A stretch of 17,286 nucleotides of DNA, taken from NCBI GenBank assembly GCA_900321515.1, contig ONWI01000035.1, positions 1-17,286 of the forward strand, in the 5' to 3' direction. This document shows, piece after piece, positions 1 through 6,939 of the stretch; position 1 is the stretch's first letter; each line of letters begins with the position of its first letter. Below the pieces are notes generated by a model, which was given only the letters and a program-made list of their open reading frames with translations, had not been told where the DNA came from and did not search any database. This DNA comes from an uncultured Eubacteriales bacterium (GTDB lineage Bacteria; Bacillota; Clostridia; Oscillospirales; Acutalibacteraceae). The position numbers were made by a program, and so were the translations under genes.

Positions 1-165
1 ACCGATGAGCAAGCAGAGTTCTCGGAACAATACCGGAATTTGCCGCTATGGAAGCAGGCAGTGCTCCTAATACTTTTTCTCGGTGGGATGACGGAGGTCA
101 TTATGCTTATTAATTTCATCGTTGAATTCGGAGCTGAGCTTATCAAGGCTCTGACGAATGTCTGA
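1..165 (+). CDS. C-terminal fragment of an unidentified membrane protein
   Basis: An open frame runs from the window edge to a TGA at 163-165, giving the last 54 residues of a protein whose start lies outside the window. The visible part has a charged stretch (EQAEFSEQYR), then a hydrophobic segment of about 22 residues (AVLLILFLGGMTEVIMLINF), then a short amphipathic tail ending in ALTNV. This suggests one C-terminal membrane-spanning helix. I do not recognise the family. It converges with the penicillin-binding protein gene on the other strand and stops 19 bases before that gene's stop. A 9-bp hairpin at 189-212 could end its transcript. Because the upstream part is missing, the reading frame rests only on its openness and plausible codon use. 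Confidence 0.5.
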   Translation, partial: TDEQAEFSEQYRNLPLWKQAVLLILFLGGMTEVIMLINFIVEFGAELIKALTNV

Positions 166-184
166 TTTTAGCCGAAGATCAGTA

Positions 185-1780
185 TCAATGCTGAACGCTC
201 ACACGTTCAGCAATTTCTTTGAATACCGGACCTGCCGAGCTGCCGCCTGAAGTCCCGTTTTCCGCAAGGACTACACAGGCGTATTTCGGAGCCTCATACG
301 GAAAGAACCCAGCGTACCAAGCCTGGTTGATTTTCTTTCGGTTTTTTATTATGCCTGTTTCTGCCGTTCCGGTTTTGGCGGCGGAGGTGATTTTGTCGGA
401 GGCTCCGGCTTTAGCCGTGCCATCGAGGACCGCTTCACGCATACATCCGCACAGTATTTCCGCTGTGGATGTGCTCATTGCCCTGTGCTTTTCCGGAAGA
501 TAGGGCTGAGAGATAATATTGAACCGTTCGTCTGTCAGACCGATCACAGCGTAAGGTTCGATGTATTCACCGCCCCGCGCTATCGCGGCTATCATGCCTG
601 CTACTTGAACCGGTGTTACAGTAAGGCTTCCCTGCCCGAAGGAAAGATTGGCAAGCTCTGCGTTTCGCGTGAGAAGCGAGACTTCGGGGAGCGTACCTTT
701 TGCCGAGCTGTAGCGCGCACCAAGTCTGGTAGCCATTCCGAACCCAAGGCTTTCAGCGGTTTCAATGATCGCCTGCCCGCCGATCTGACGCGACATATTA
801 ATAAAATATGTGTTGCACGAGTGCGAAATTGCCTTTTTCATATCGACCTTCCCGTGGGGAGTGTGATTAATACAGCCCATGGTGGTATCGCCTATCCTGA
901 CAGCGCCGGTGCATTCGTATTCCTCGTTTGGGTTGAATCCTCTTTCGAGCGCCGCCGCCGCCACCACGGGCTTGAATACCGAACCGGCGTTGTACGGTGT
1001 GACGGCGCGGTTGATCAGCGGCGAACGTGCATCGTCAAGCACGGACGCTACGTCGTTGCGATTGTAGCCGGGCAGGCTTGCCATTGCCAGAATGCCGCCT
1101 GATTCTATATCTGTAACCACAACTGCGCCGCATTCCATATGTTTAGCCGCAGCCGATTCGACGATGTTCTGGATATCGCTGTCGATGGTCAGCATTACTC
1201 CTCGGTCGGAGTTTCGCGTTGTGTCGTTGATTTCACGGTCTGCGCCGTCGAGGCTCCTTCCGGACGCGCTGACGCGGCAGGTTACGGTAAGTTCACCCGC
1301 GGCGCCGCTCAGCCATTCGTCGTATGCCCGTTCAATGCCGCTCTCGCCGCCGCTCCTGCCGCATATGCCCACGAGGTGTACGGCGAGGGAATGATCGGAG
1401 TACCTCTGAGGCACACGGTAGACCGTCACACCGTCGCATTCGCAGCTGCCGTCGGATACATCCGTGACGAACGGATAGACTCCCTTAAGCCGGCTTTCAA
1501 TTGAATTGTATTTTTCAAGCGGCAGCTTTCCGATAAGTCGCGCTGATACATCCGCCGATGGAATGATAAGCGCTTTCAGGCAGGAAGCGCCTCCGGCGAG
1601 CGCAACGCCGTTGCGGTCGTAAATTTTGCCTCGCGTTTCAGCAAGCGTAAGTTTGTAGGTGCTGTGGTTTTCGGCTGCGGCGATATAATCGTCGTGACCG
1701 ATTATTATGACCAGCCGCCCGATAAGCGTTGCGCAAATTATCAGCATAAAGCAGAACAGCCCTGTCAATCGTTTATACAT
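185..1780 (-). CDS. Class B penicillin-binding protein (peptidoglycan transpeptidase)
   Basis: Membrane-anchored D,D-transpeptidase that would cross-link peptidoglycan outside the membrane. The 531-residue protein has a transmembrane anchor at about residues 6-27, then a PBP-dimer region (TRGKIYDRNG at 49-58, roughly to 200), then the transpeptidase domain. All three active-site motifs are visible: SVFK with Ser267 and Lys270, SCN at 321-323, and KTGT at 469-472. There is no PASTA repeat, and the length is short, like PbpA or SpoVD-core proteins, so I give no symbol. I chose the ATG at 1780 because GAAGGGG lies 8 bases upstream; an in-frame TTG at 1801 would start before that site. The gene follows a C39-like gene after 66 bases. 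Its ribosome binding site sits inside an 18-bp hairpin (1786-1828). Family certain, exact paralogue unknown. Confidence 0.9.
   Translation of the reverse strand: MYKRLTGLFCFMLIICATLIGRLVIIIGHDDYIAAAENHSTYKLTLAETRGKIYDRNGVALAGGASCLKALIIPSADVSARLIGKLPLEKYNSIESRLKGVYPFVTDVSDGSCECDGVTVYRVPQRYSDHSLAVHLVGICGRSGGESGIERAYDEWLSGAAGELTVTCRVSASGRSLDGADREINDTTRNSDRGVMLTIDSDIQNIVESAAAKHMECGAVVVTDIESGGILAMASLPGYNRNDVASVLDDARSPLINRAVTPYNAGSVFKPVVAAAALERGFNPNEEYECTGAVRIGDTTMGCINHTPHGKVDMKKAISHSCNTYFINMSRQIGGQAIIETAESLGFGMATRLGARYSSAKGTLPEVSLLTRNAELANLSFGQGSLTVTPVQVAGMIAAIARGGEYIEPYAVIGLTDERFNIISQPYLPEKHRAMSTSTAEILCGCMREAVLDGTAKAGASDKITSAAKTGTAETGIIKNRKKINQAWYAGFFPYEAPKYACVVLAENGTSGGSSAGPVFKEIAERVSVQH
189..212 (+). 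terminator. Hairpin, possible terminator for the first gene
   Basis: A perfect 9-bp inverted repeat, tgctgaacg and cgttcagca, with a 6-base loop. On the plus strand it is followed by a T-rich stretch (aatttcttt), so it could terminate transcription from the gene ending at 165. It lies inside the last codons of the convergent penicillin-binding protein gene. On that strand no T-run follows it. The assignment is inferred from structure only. Confidence 0.35.
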
Positions 1781-1785
1781 CGGCA

Positions 1786-1828
1786 AATCCCCTTCAAACA
1801 ATAGTAGTATTATTGTTTGAAGGGGATT
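1786..1828 (-). promoter_or_regulatory. 18-bp perfect hairpin sequestering the PBP ribosome binding site
   Basis: Arms at 1786-1803 (aatccccttcaaacaata) and 1811-1828 are perfect reverse complements separated by 7 bases. In the minus-strand transcript the hairpin lies between the C39-like gene and the penicillin-binding protein gene. Its 3' arm contains the GAAGGGG ribosome binding site, and the ATG follows 5 bases after the stem. No U-run follows, so a plain intrinsic terminator is unlikely. The structure should hide the binding site unless translation, a protein or RNase opens it. The regulatory role is inferred. Confidence 0.6.
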
Positions 1829-1846
1829 ATTTGTTTATTCAGAATA

Positions 1847-2659
1847 TTATTGCGATTGGACAGTCGTGCCAGTCTGAACTGTTTGAGTCATGGGCGAATA
1901 TTTCCATATTCTCTTGATGCTTTTGTTTAGATCCGAAAATGTATAGCCTTTTTCGGAGAGTTTTTTGCTGAAGGGATCGTTTATGATAAAGTGACCTTCC
2001 TTGTCGATGCTCTTGATTACGATGAATTGGGAAAGCTCCTGATCTTTCAGCATGCAGATGACGGCGCAGTCATCATCCATCACCGCTTCCCTGAGACGCT
2101 GGTTGTTGCGCGGAACCTCCGAGGCGTTCATTCCCATTGCCCTTGCACCGCTGGAGAGAAGCGTTTCGGGTCTGTTTTCACAGTTGCTTCCTTTGGCATA
2201 TTCGGCTATGCGCACAGGCGACATATCCATATTGTGCAGCACATAAAGAGCTGCCATGGAAAGACAGGTCGGGGCGCTTCCGGTAATTCCGAAAATGTTG
2301 CCGTTGTAGGTCATGTAGCCCCAGCGCATATCCCATTGCATGAGATGCGGAGGCTCTGTACACTCCTTGTATTCGCTTAGATCCGGTTTTTCAGGCTTGA
2401 AGTTGGTAATTTTCTTGGGGTATTCGGTGACGAATTGCTTGGTCTCGTCGTTGCGTACAAGCATATTTCTGACATCCATAGGATAGTCGTCCAGTGTGAA
2501 ACCGTTCTGACTTGCATATTCGGTGATTATCTTTTCGGCTGAATTGTTCTGACCCAGACCGCTGGAATACTTTAACACAGCGTCAAAAAACAGTATCACA
2601 ATCACCGCCGCGAGTGCCTTCCAAAATGAAATGCGTGGTAGTTTTCTTTTCTCTGCCAA
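1847..2659 (-). CDS. C39-family peptidase-like membrane protein, probably inactive
   Basis: A 270-residue protein with a short basic N-terminus, one transmembrane segment at about 12-30 and an extracytoplasmic C39_2-type cysteine peptidase fold. The family Gln/Asp region is kept (LMQWDMRW, Gln108, Asp110), and so is the late NDP motif (Asp228). The usual GCGPT nucleophile motif reads GSAPT here (Ser128 where Cys is expected), and the usual GHF catalytic His motif reads SQF (Gln211). Cys132 lies four residues on and could substitute, but with no His the protein is most likely a non-catalytic member. The start is a TTG at 2659, supported by GGGAG 8 bases upstream; there is no ATG alternative near it. 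It is the first gene of a two-gene unit with the downstream penicillin-binding protein, which suggests a wall-related or signalling role. That role is inference. Confidence 0.7.
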   Translation of the reverse strand: MAEKRKLPRISFWKALAAVIVILFFDAVLKYSSGLGQNNSAEKIITEYASQNGFTLDDYPMDVRNMLVRNDETKQFVTEYPKKITNFKPEKPDLSEYKECTEPPHLMQWDMRWGYMTYNGNIFGITGSAPTCLSMAALYVLHNMDMSPVRIAEYAKGSNCENRPETLLSSGARAMGMNASEVPRNNQRLREAVMDDDCAVICMLKDQELSQFIVIKSIDKEGHFIINDPFSKKLSEKGYTFSDLNKSIKRIWKYSPMTQTVQTGTTVQSQ

Positions 2660-2777
2660 TTTTCTATCTCCCTGTCAATAAATATTTGAACAAAATATAT
2701 TCTATCATAAAGATGAAAAAATTGCACTACTATTTTGTTCCGAATTTATTAATTATTCTGTGTCTGTAAATTTAACG

Positions 2778-2806
2778 GTATTTTTGCTCACGGTCTTTCA
2801 TATAAT
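2778..2806 (+). promoter_or_regulatory. Candidate sigma-E type promoter of yabPQ
   Basis: CATATAAT at 2799-2806 matches 7 of 8 positions of the Bacillus sigma-E -10 consensus (CATACAHT). GTATTTT at 2778-2784, 14 bases upstream, is a partial -35 match. In Bacillus, yabP and yabQ are mother-cell sigma-E genes, so the position makes sense. The match is by eye, and the same bases partly resemble a sigma-A -10. Confidence 0.4.
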
Positions 2807-2841
2807 TAACTGATTGCAGGCTGAAAACGGAGGATGAGCAT

Positions 2842-3123
2842 ATGAATGACGAAAAAAGATCGATACAGATGCCGCAGAATATCGTCTTGAACGACCGCAA
2901 AAAACTGTCGCTCACGGGGGTTGAAGAGGTGATCGGCTGTGACGAAGAGGTGATGACCGTCAAAACCGCGATGGGGGAGCTGACCATAACCGGAGTCAGA
3001 CTGCATATAGGCAGCTTCAACAGGGGAACGGGTGAGCTTAATGTGGACGGACGAATTAAGGAGCTTATTTACGCTGATGCGGAGGTTCAGCCGCGCGGCT
3101 TTTTCAAAAGGCTGTTCAGATAA
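2842..3123 (+). CDS. yabP: YabP-type sporulation protein
   Basis: A 93-residue protein recognised as YabP by its length, its composition (NIVLNDRKKLSLTGVEEV near residues 13-30, then a region resembling ITGxxLxI) and its place directly before yabQ, divIC and yabR, as in Bacillus. YabP family proteins are made in the mother cell and are needed for normal spore cortex or coat formation; their biochemistry is not defined. There is no signal peptide or membrane helix. The ATG at 2842 has a strong GGAGG at 2829-2833. The stop is two bases before the yabQ ATG, so the two are co-transcribed and probably translationally coupled. A candidate sigma-E promoter lies just upstream. Confidence 0.85.
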   Translation: MNDEKRSIQMPQNIVLNDRKKLSLTGVEEVIGCDEEVMTVKTAMGELTITGVRLHIGSFNRGTGELNVDGRIKELIYADAEVQPRGFFKRLFR

Positions 3124-3125
3124 TT

Positions 3126-3518
3126 ATGGAATACACATATTATACGGATTTATTTTCAATGATTCAGGCGCTCGCGGCGGGCGCTTTTATGGGAGTTTAT
3201 TATGACGCTTTCAGATTTTTGCGCAGAATAGTTCATTTCAGCAGTATTTCAGTTGCGTTGCAGGATCTTTTCTTCTGGCTGAGTTCGGCGGTCTATTTGT
3301 TTTTTGTCTGTGTAAGGCTGAATAACGGTTATATCCGGATTTATTTTGTATTGTTCGCTTTTATGGGCTGGGGAGTGTATTTTGCGACTTTCGGGAGGGT
3401 TATGTTTGTCGTTTTCGATTTTATGATAAAAATACTGAAGCGCTTTTTTAGAATGATCAAAAAACATATTACCCGCCAAGCAATCAAAATATATATAAAT
3501 AGCAGGCGAGAATGTTGA
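3126..3518 (+). CDS. yabQ: YabQ-type spore cortex biosynthesis protein
   Basis: A 130-residue integral membrane protein with about three to four hydrophobic helices (for example AGAFMGVYYDAFRFLRR, then SSAVYLFFVCVRL and FVLFAFMGWGVYFATF) and a basic C-terminal tail. The early pattern of a helix followed by YDxFRxLRR, together with its position two bases after yabP, identifies it as YabQ. This protein localises to the forespore outer membrane and is needed for cortex synthesis in Bacillus. There is no independent ribosome binding site, so translation probably depends on yabP. The stop at 3518 is followed by a 309-base spacer with its own promoters, so the yabPQ unit may end here even though divIC and yabR follow in the same direction. 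Confidence 0.8.
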   Translation: MEYTYYTDLFSMIQALAAGAFMGVYYDAFRFLRRIVHFSSISVALQDLFFWLSSAVYLFFVCVRLNNGYIRIYFVLFAFMGWGVYFATFGRVMFVVFDFMIKILKRFFRMIKKHITRQAIKIYINSRREC

Positions 3519-3585
3519 CTCTTTATGTTAAACTATACAAAATTCTGAGAAAAAGCCAAATCAATCAATTTATTTAAAAAATCGC

Positions 3586-3613
3586 TTGAAATCACATTTA
3601 AACCTGCTATAAT
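3586..3613 (+). promoter_or_regulatory. Strong sigma-A type promoter P1 between yabQ and divIC
   Basis: TTGAAA at 3586-3591 and a perfect TATAAT at 3608-3613 are separated by 16 bases. The transcript would start near 3620, about 208 bases before the divIC start codon. That is an unusually long leader, or the promoter drives a separate RNA. Confidence 0.6.
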
Positions 3614-3619
3614 TATAGT

Positions 3620-3804
3620 ACGGAATAATTTATATGGTTTCGATCCGGGAACCTGTTTAATGTCTCTTTACGTCCCGCTTGCTTTTTTCACACAGCTCAG
3701 TGGATATACCTTGCGCTGCAAAAGCTTGACGGAGGACTGTATCCCTGCATATCAATTCGCAATATACGAGATACGGGATGATTGACAGGCTCTGACGATT
3801 TTTT
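3620..3804 (+). ncRNA. Candidate rod-shaped structured RNA or long divIC leader
   Basis: This covers most of the 309-base gene-free stretch 3519-3827. Downstream of promoter P1 I can pair, in nested order: ttatat 3630-3635 with 3805-3810, cctgt 3652-3656 with 3785-3789, cgtcccg 3671-3677 with 3774-3780, ttgc 3679-3682 with 3759-3762, and cag-ggata 3698-3706 with 3740-3747. Between the second and third helices the 5' side leaves 14 unpaired bases against 4 on the 3' side. The result is one elongated hairpin of about 180-190 bases with an asymmetric bubble, ending at a T-run (3799-3804). Size and shape recall 6S RNA, but I recognise no conserved 6S sequence and the pairing was done by eye. No open reading frame with a ribosome binding site was seen here. 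Confidence 0.3.
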
Positions 3805-3811
3805 ATATAAT
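3782..3811 (+). promoter_or_regulatory. Candidate sigma-A promoter P2 immediately before divIC
   Basis: A perfect TTGACA (3782-3787) and a perfect TATAAT (3806-3811) are separated by 18 bases. The predicted start near 3818 lies only about 10 bases before the divIC ATG and beyond most of its GGAG (3814-3817). A transcript from here would therefore be nearly leaderless, while one from P1 would keep the binding site. The 3' T-run of the candidate RNA lies within this promoter's spacer. Confidence 0.45.
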
Positions 3812-3827
3812 GTGGAGAATAAGTGTA

Positions 3828-4244
3828 ATGGCAATGAAAAAAACGATTCGTCGCAACGGAGCCGATGAGGGACGGGCTTTGAGGCTTTTTCGGGCAATCA
3901 AAAAAAAGCTGCACGATTCGACATCATTTGTCAAAAGGCAGCAGTCAGATTTGTTCAGAGTATTTATTTATGCCAAAACAAGCACAAAGGTTGTCGTGGT
4001 ATCAGTAATTCTTGCGGCATTTGTGTTGGGCATAGTTTCAATATCGCATTCTTTGACATCTATATCAGACAAACAGAAAGAATATGATGAGCTTGAGAGA
4101 ATGATTATTGCTCAGCGTGAAAAGAATGAGTATGCTGAAAAGGAATTTGACGGTAATCTTGACGAATATATCGAGGAAATTGCTCGTGAAAAGCTGGATA
4201 TGGTATATCCCGATGAGCAGGAATTTATCAATAACGCCCGTTAA
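3828..4244 (+). CDS. divIC: DivIC/FtsB-type septum formation initiator
   Basis: A 138-residue bitopic divisome protein: a basic cytoplasmic N-terminus (about 1-52), one transmembrane helix (about 53-72, VVVVSVILAAFVLGIV), an extracytoplasmic coiled coil (about 80-108) and the conserved tail EYIEEIAREKLDMVYPDEQE (113-132). This is the DivIC/FtsB plan; such proteins bind FtsL and DivIB/FtsQ to license septal wall synthesis. The order yabQ-divIC-yabR matches Bacillus and favours DivIC. I chose the ATG at 3828, about 10 bases after GGAG. An upstream ATG at 3810 lies inside a TATAAT, and another at 3834 is possible. It is preceded by the possible structured RNA and followed after 62 bases by yabR. 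Confidence 0.85.
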   Translation: MAMKKTIRRNGADEGRALRLFRAIKKKLHDSTSFVKRQQSDLFRVFIYAKTSTKVVVVSVILAAFVLGIVSISHSLTSISDKQKEYDELERMIIAQREKNEYAEKEFDGNLDEYIEEIAREKLDMVYPDEQEFINNAR

Positions 4245-4306
4245 GCCGTATTTGGCATGGGGCTGAATATTTAGCAGGTATTTTTTTTCTGGAGGATTAT
4301 AAACAT

Positions 4307-4759
4307 ATGGCATTAGAAGTGGGACAAATTGTCGAGGGCAAGGTCACAGGTATCATGAATTACGGCGCTTTCGTCGATCTTGGCGATAATACGTCGGGCA
4401 TGGTGCACATTTCCGAGGTTGCGCCGGTTTATGTCAAGGAGATTAAGGATCATCTTACCGTCGGTCAGACAGTCAAGGTCAAGATTCTCGGTATTGATGA
4501 GAAGGGCAAGATCAGCCTTTCCATAAAGCAGGCTGAACCAAAGCCTCAGGGCGCCAGAAGAAACAGCTCTCCCCGTCAGCAGAGCGGCAGAGGCGGCTCG
4601 GACAATTATGACTGGAATCGCAGGCAAAATTCCTCAGATAATTTTGACGATATGCTCTCCAGATTCATGGCGTCCAGCGATGAGAAGATTTCGGGACTTA
4701 AAAAGGACAATCGCCGCAGCCGCAAGGGTGGCAACGGTGGCGGAAACGGTCAGTGGTAA
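4307..4759 (+). CDS. yabR: S1-domain RNA-binding protein (YabR type)
   Basis: A 150-residue cytoplasmic protein with one S1 (OB-fold) domain at residues 1-71: GQIVEGKVTGIMNYGAFVDL, then GMVHISEV and VGQTVKVKILGIDEKGKISLS, all typical S1 landmarks. A long low-complexity tail rich in Arg, Gly, Ser, Asn and Gln follows and ends in GGNGGGNGQW. The tail is probably disordered and adds nucleic-acid affinity. Family members next to divIC are called YabR and resemble general stress protein 13; the exact RNA target is unknown. GGAGG lies 12 bases before the ATG. The gene closes the conserved yabPQ-divIC-yabR block; the next Bacillus gene, spoIIE, is not here. Confidence 0.85.
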   Translation: MALEVGQIVEGKVTGIMNYGAFVDLGDNTSGMVHISEVAPVYVKEIKDHLTVGQTVKVKILGIDEKGKISLSIKQAEPKPQGARRNSSPRQQSGRGGSDNYDWNRRQNSSDNFDDMLSRFMASSDEKISGLKKDNRRSRKGGNGGGNGQW

Positions 4760-4786
4760 AGCTGAATTCTCTGGCTGACGTTTTTT
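4749..4786 (+). terminator. Weak candidate terminator after yabR
   Basis: gtcag (4749-4753, over the end of yabR) can pair with ctgac (4775-4779), and six T residues follow at 4781-4786. The stem is short with a long loop, so this is tentative. An 8-bp inverted repeat, ggcgattg 4819-4826 and caatcgcc 4852-4859, follows between here and the next gene and may be part of its leader. Confidence 0.25.
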
Positions 4787-4894
4787 GCTTTTTGTTTATT
4801 ACATAATTATACTGTACCGGCGATTGACGCTATTCGATAATTGATATGCGGCAATCGCCTTTGGTATGTAGACAGGTTTTTAATTGAAAGGATC

Positions 4895-6094
4895 ATGGAA
4901 TTGACATTTATTAACGCATACGTTTATACGGCGGAAAGTGAGGCAATAATCAACGGATATATCACTGTGGCCGACGGACGGTTTATTGAGGCAGGCAGCA
5001 TGGATGACTATTGTCCGAGCGTTTCAGAGCAGACAGTTGACCTCAAAGGCAAGAGGATTTATCCGGGATTTATTGACGCTCACACGCACCTGGGAATGTG
5101 GGACGACGGATTGGGATTCGAGGGCGACGACGGCAACGAGGACGGACAGACAGCCGCCGCGTCGCTTCGCGCCATAGACGCGATCAACAGCTTTGACCGC
5201 TGCTTTACCGAGGCACATGAAGCGGGCGTCACTTCAGTCGTGACGGGTCCGGGCAGCGCGAATCCGATCGGAGGTTCGATGGCTGCCGTCAAGACGACCG
5301 GAGGCAGAGTGGACAGGATGATCATCAAGTCTCCTGTCTCGATGAAGATGGCTCTTGGCGAAAACCCAAAGACCACTCACCACAACCGCGACGAATCGCC
5401 TATGACCAGAATGGCTACGGCAAAGATAATCCGCGAAGCACTTATCAAGGCTTCGAGATATGCCGATGACATAGAAAAGGCTTCGGACAGCGAGGACTAT
5501 GATCTGCCGGATTTTGACGCGGAGTGTGAAGCGCTTCTGCCGGTGATAAAAGGGGAGCTTCCGGTGCATATACACGTTCACCGGAGAGATGACATATTCA
5601 CCGCAATACGCATAGCCGAGGAATTCAATCTAAAATATGTGCTGGTTCACGCTACCGAGGGATATATGGTCGCGGATGAACTTGCGGAATGCGGAGCTGA
5701 CGTTTTGAGCGGTCCCTTCCTGAGCGACCGCTCTAAGCCCGAGCTTGCCAATCTCACGCCTGCGTCTCCCGGAATAATATCTTCCGCAGGAATCAGAACC
5801 GCCATTGTTACCGATCACCCGGTAATCCCGATACAATATCTGCCTCTTTGCGCGGGACTTGCTGTACGCGAAGGAATGGACTACGACAGCGCATTAAGGG
5901 CGATAACCATATATCCGGCAAAAATATTGGGACTTGACGACAGGATTGGTTCTATCAAGGTCGGAAAGGACGCGGATTTTTCAATATTTGACGGTGATCC
6001 GCTCACACTTGCGGCAAAGCCGCTCGCCGTTTTTATCGGCGGCAGAACCGTATATGACACGGGAATAATTGAATTACGGGGGAACAGCAGATGA
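4895..6094 (+). CDS. Amidohydrolase, imidazolonepropionase-like
   Basis: A 399-residue soluble metal-dependent hydrolase of the amidohydrolase superfamily (COG1228-like). N-terminal beta-sandwich strands are followed by the first metal motif HTH (His63, His65) in DAHTHLGMWDDG. Later candidate ligands are the HIHVH cluster (225-229), His252 in VLVHATEG and Asp307 in VTDHP. The C-terminal half ends with the family signature IGSIKVGKDADFSIFDGDPL. The substrate cannot be read from the sequence; most relatives cleave C-N bonds in rings or amides. I chose the ATG at 4895, with GAAAGGA just before it; longer in-frame starts upstream have no binding site. The TGA overlaps the ATG of the fumarase gene (ATGA), so the two are translationally coupled, an unusual pairing. 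Confidence 0.8.
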   Translation: MELTFINAYVYTAESEAIINGYITVADGRFIEAGSMDDYCPSVSEQTVDLKGKRIYPGFIDAHTHLGMWDDGLGFEGDDGNEDGQTAAASLRAIDAINSFDRCFTEAHEAGVTSVVTGPGSANPIGGSMAAVKTTGGRVDRMIIKSPVSMKMALGENPKTTHHNRDESPMTRMATAKIIREALIKASRYADDIEKASDSEDYDLPDFDAECEALLPVIKGELPVHIHVHRRDDIFTAIRIAEEFNLKYVLVHATEGYMVADELAECGADVLSGPFLSDRSKPELANLTPASPGIISSAGIRTAIVTDHPVIPIQYLPLCAGLAVREGMDYDSALRAITIYPAKILGLDDRIGSIKVGKDADFSIFDGDPLTLAAKPLAVFIGGRTVYDTGIIELRGNSR

Positions 6095-6933
6095 GAATAG
6101 TAAAAGCGTCTGAAATTACGGATAAGGTGCGTGAGCTTTGCATCAGCGCCAACAAGGTGCTTCCGGGGGATCTCACTGACAGGATTGAAAAATGCTCTAA
6201 GTGCGAAAAGTCCCGGCTTGGCGTATCTATATTTGACGATATGAAGGCGAATATCGCCGCGGCGAAGGAGCTGGATATTCCCGTGTGTCAGGACACAGGA
6301 ATGGCGGTTGTTTTCGTTGAGGTCGGTCAGGACGTGCATATTGAGGGCGGTTTGCTGGAGGACGCGATCAATTCAGGCGTTCACAAGGGATATACAGAAG
6401 GGCTTCTGCGCTGTTCTGTGGTTGGTGATCCGCTGCGCAGAATTAACACCGGTGACAATACGCCAGCGGTCATTCATACACGAATTGTCGCCGGCGACAG
6501 AATAAAACTTACTGTTGCTCCAAAGGGCTTCGGCAGTGAGAATATGAGTCGTCTGAGAATGTTCACTCCCGCTTACGGCAGAGATGACATAATCGCGTTT
6601 GTTGCGGAGACCGCAAGGATTGCCGGAGGCAATCCCTGTCCCCCAATGGTATTGGGTGTGGGAATTGGCAGTGACTTCGAGGGCTGCGCGTTGCTTGCCA
6701 AAAAGGCTCTGTGCCGCAGTCTGGATATGCCAAATTCCGATGAATTCTACAGGCAAATGGAAGGGGATGCCCTTGCCGCCGTCAATGCAACGGGCGTCGG
6801 ACCGCAGGGATTCGGTGGCACTATAACCGCCCTCGCAGTAAATATTGAAGCGGCGCCCACACACATTGCCGGGCTTCCGGTGGCGGTCAATGTCGGCTGC
6901 CACGTTACGCGACACGCCAGCGCTGAAATATGA
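6091..6933 (+). CDS. Class I fumarate hydratase, alpha subunit
   Basis: A 280-residue protein matching the N-terminal (alpha) subunit of two-subunit, iron-sulfur class I fumarases and L(+)-tartrate dehydratases. Three cysteines sit where the [4Fe-4S] ligands are expected: Cys66 in VCQDTGM, Cys183 in GGNPCPPMVLGVGIG, and Cys270 in NVGCHVTRHA. Other family blocks are LLRCSVVGDPLRRINTGDNTP, APKGFGSENMS and GPQGFGGTITAL. The enzyme interconverts fumarate and malate in the cytoplasm and needs a beta subunit to complete the active site. No beta subunit follows; a strong terminator comes right after the stop. Fumarase and tartrate dehydratase cannot be separated from sequence alone. The ATG overlaps the upstream amidohydrolase stop. 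Confidence 0.85.
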   Translation: MRIVKASEITDKVRELCISANKVLPGDLTDRIEKCSKCEKSRLGVSIFDDMKANIAAAKELDIPVCQDTGMAVVFVEVGQDVHIEGGLLEDAINSGVHKGYTEGLLRCSVVGDPLRRINTGDNTPAVIHTRIVAGDRIKLTVAPKGFGSENMSRLRMFTPAYGRDDIIAFVAETARIAGGNPCPPMVLGVGIGSDFEGCALLAKKALCRSLDMPNSDEFYRQMEGDALAAVNATGVGPQGFGGTITALAVNIEAAPTHIAGLPVAVNVGCHVTRHASAEI

Positions 6934-6939
6934 TGTCCT

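Noticed and set aside
485..1102. Long open frame on the plus strand opposite the penicillin-binding protein gene
   Set aside because: It lies entirely antisense to a gene with all active-site motifs, has no ribosome binding site and no recognisable protein features.
3636..3655. ggtttcgatccgggaacc, which resembles a tRNA T-arm
   Set aside because: No acceptor stem, D-arm or anticodon arm could be placed around it.
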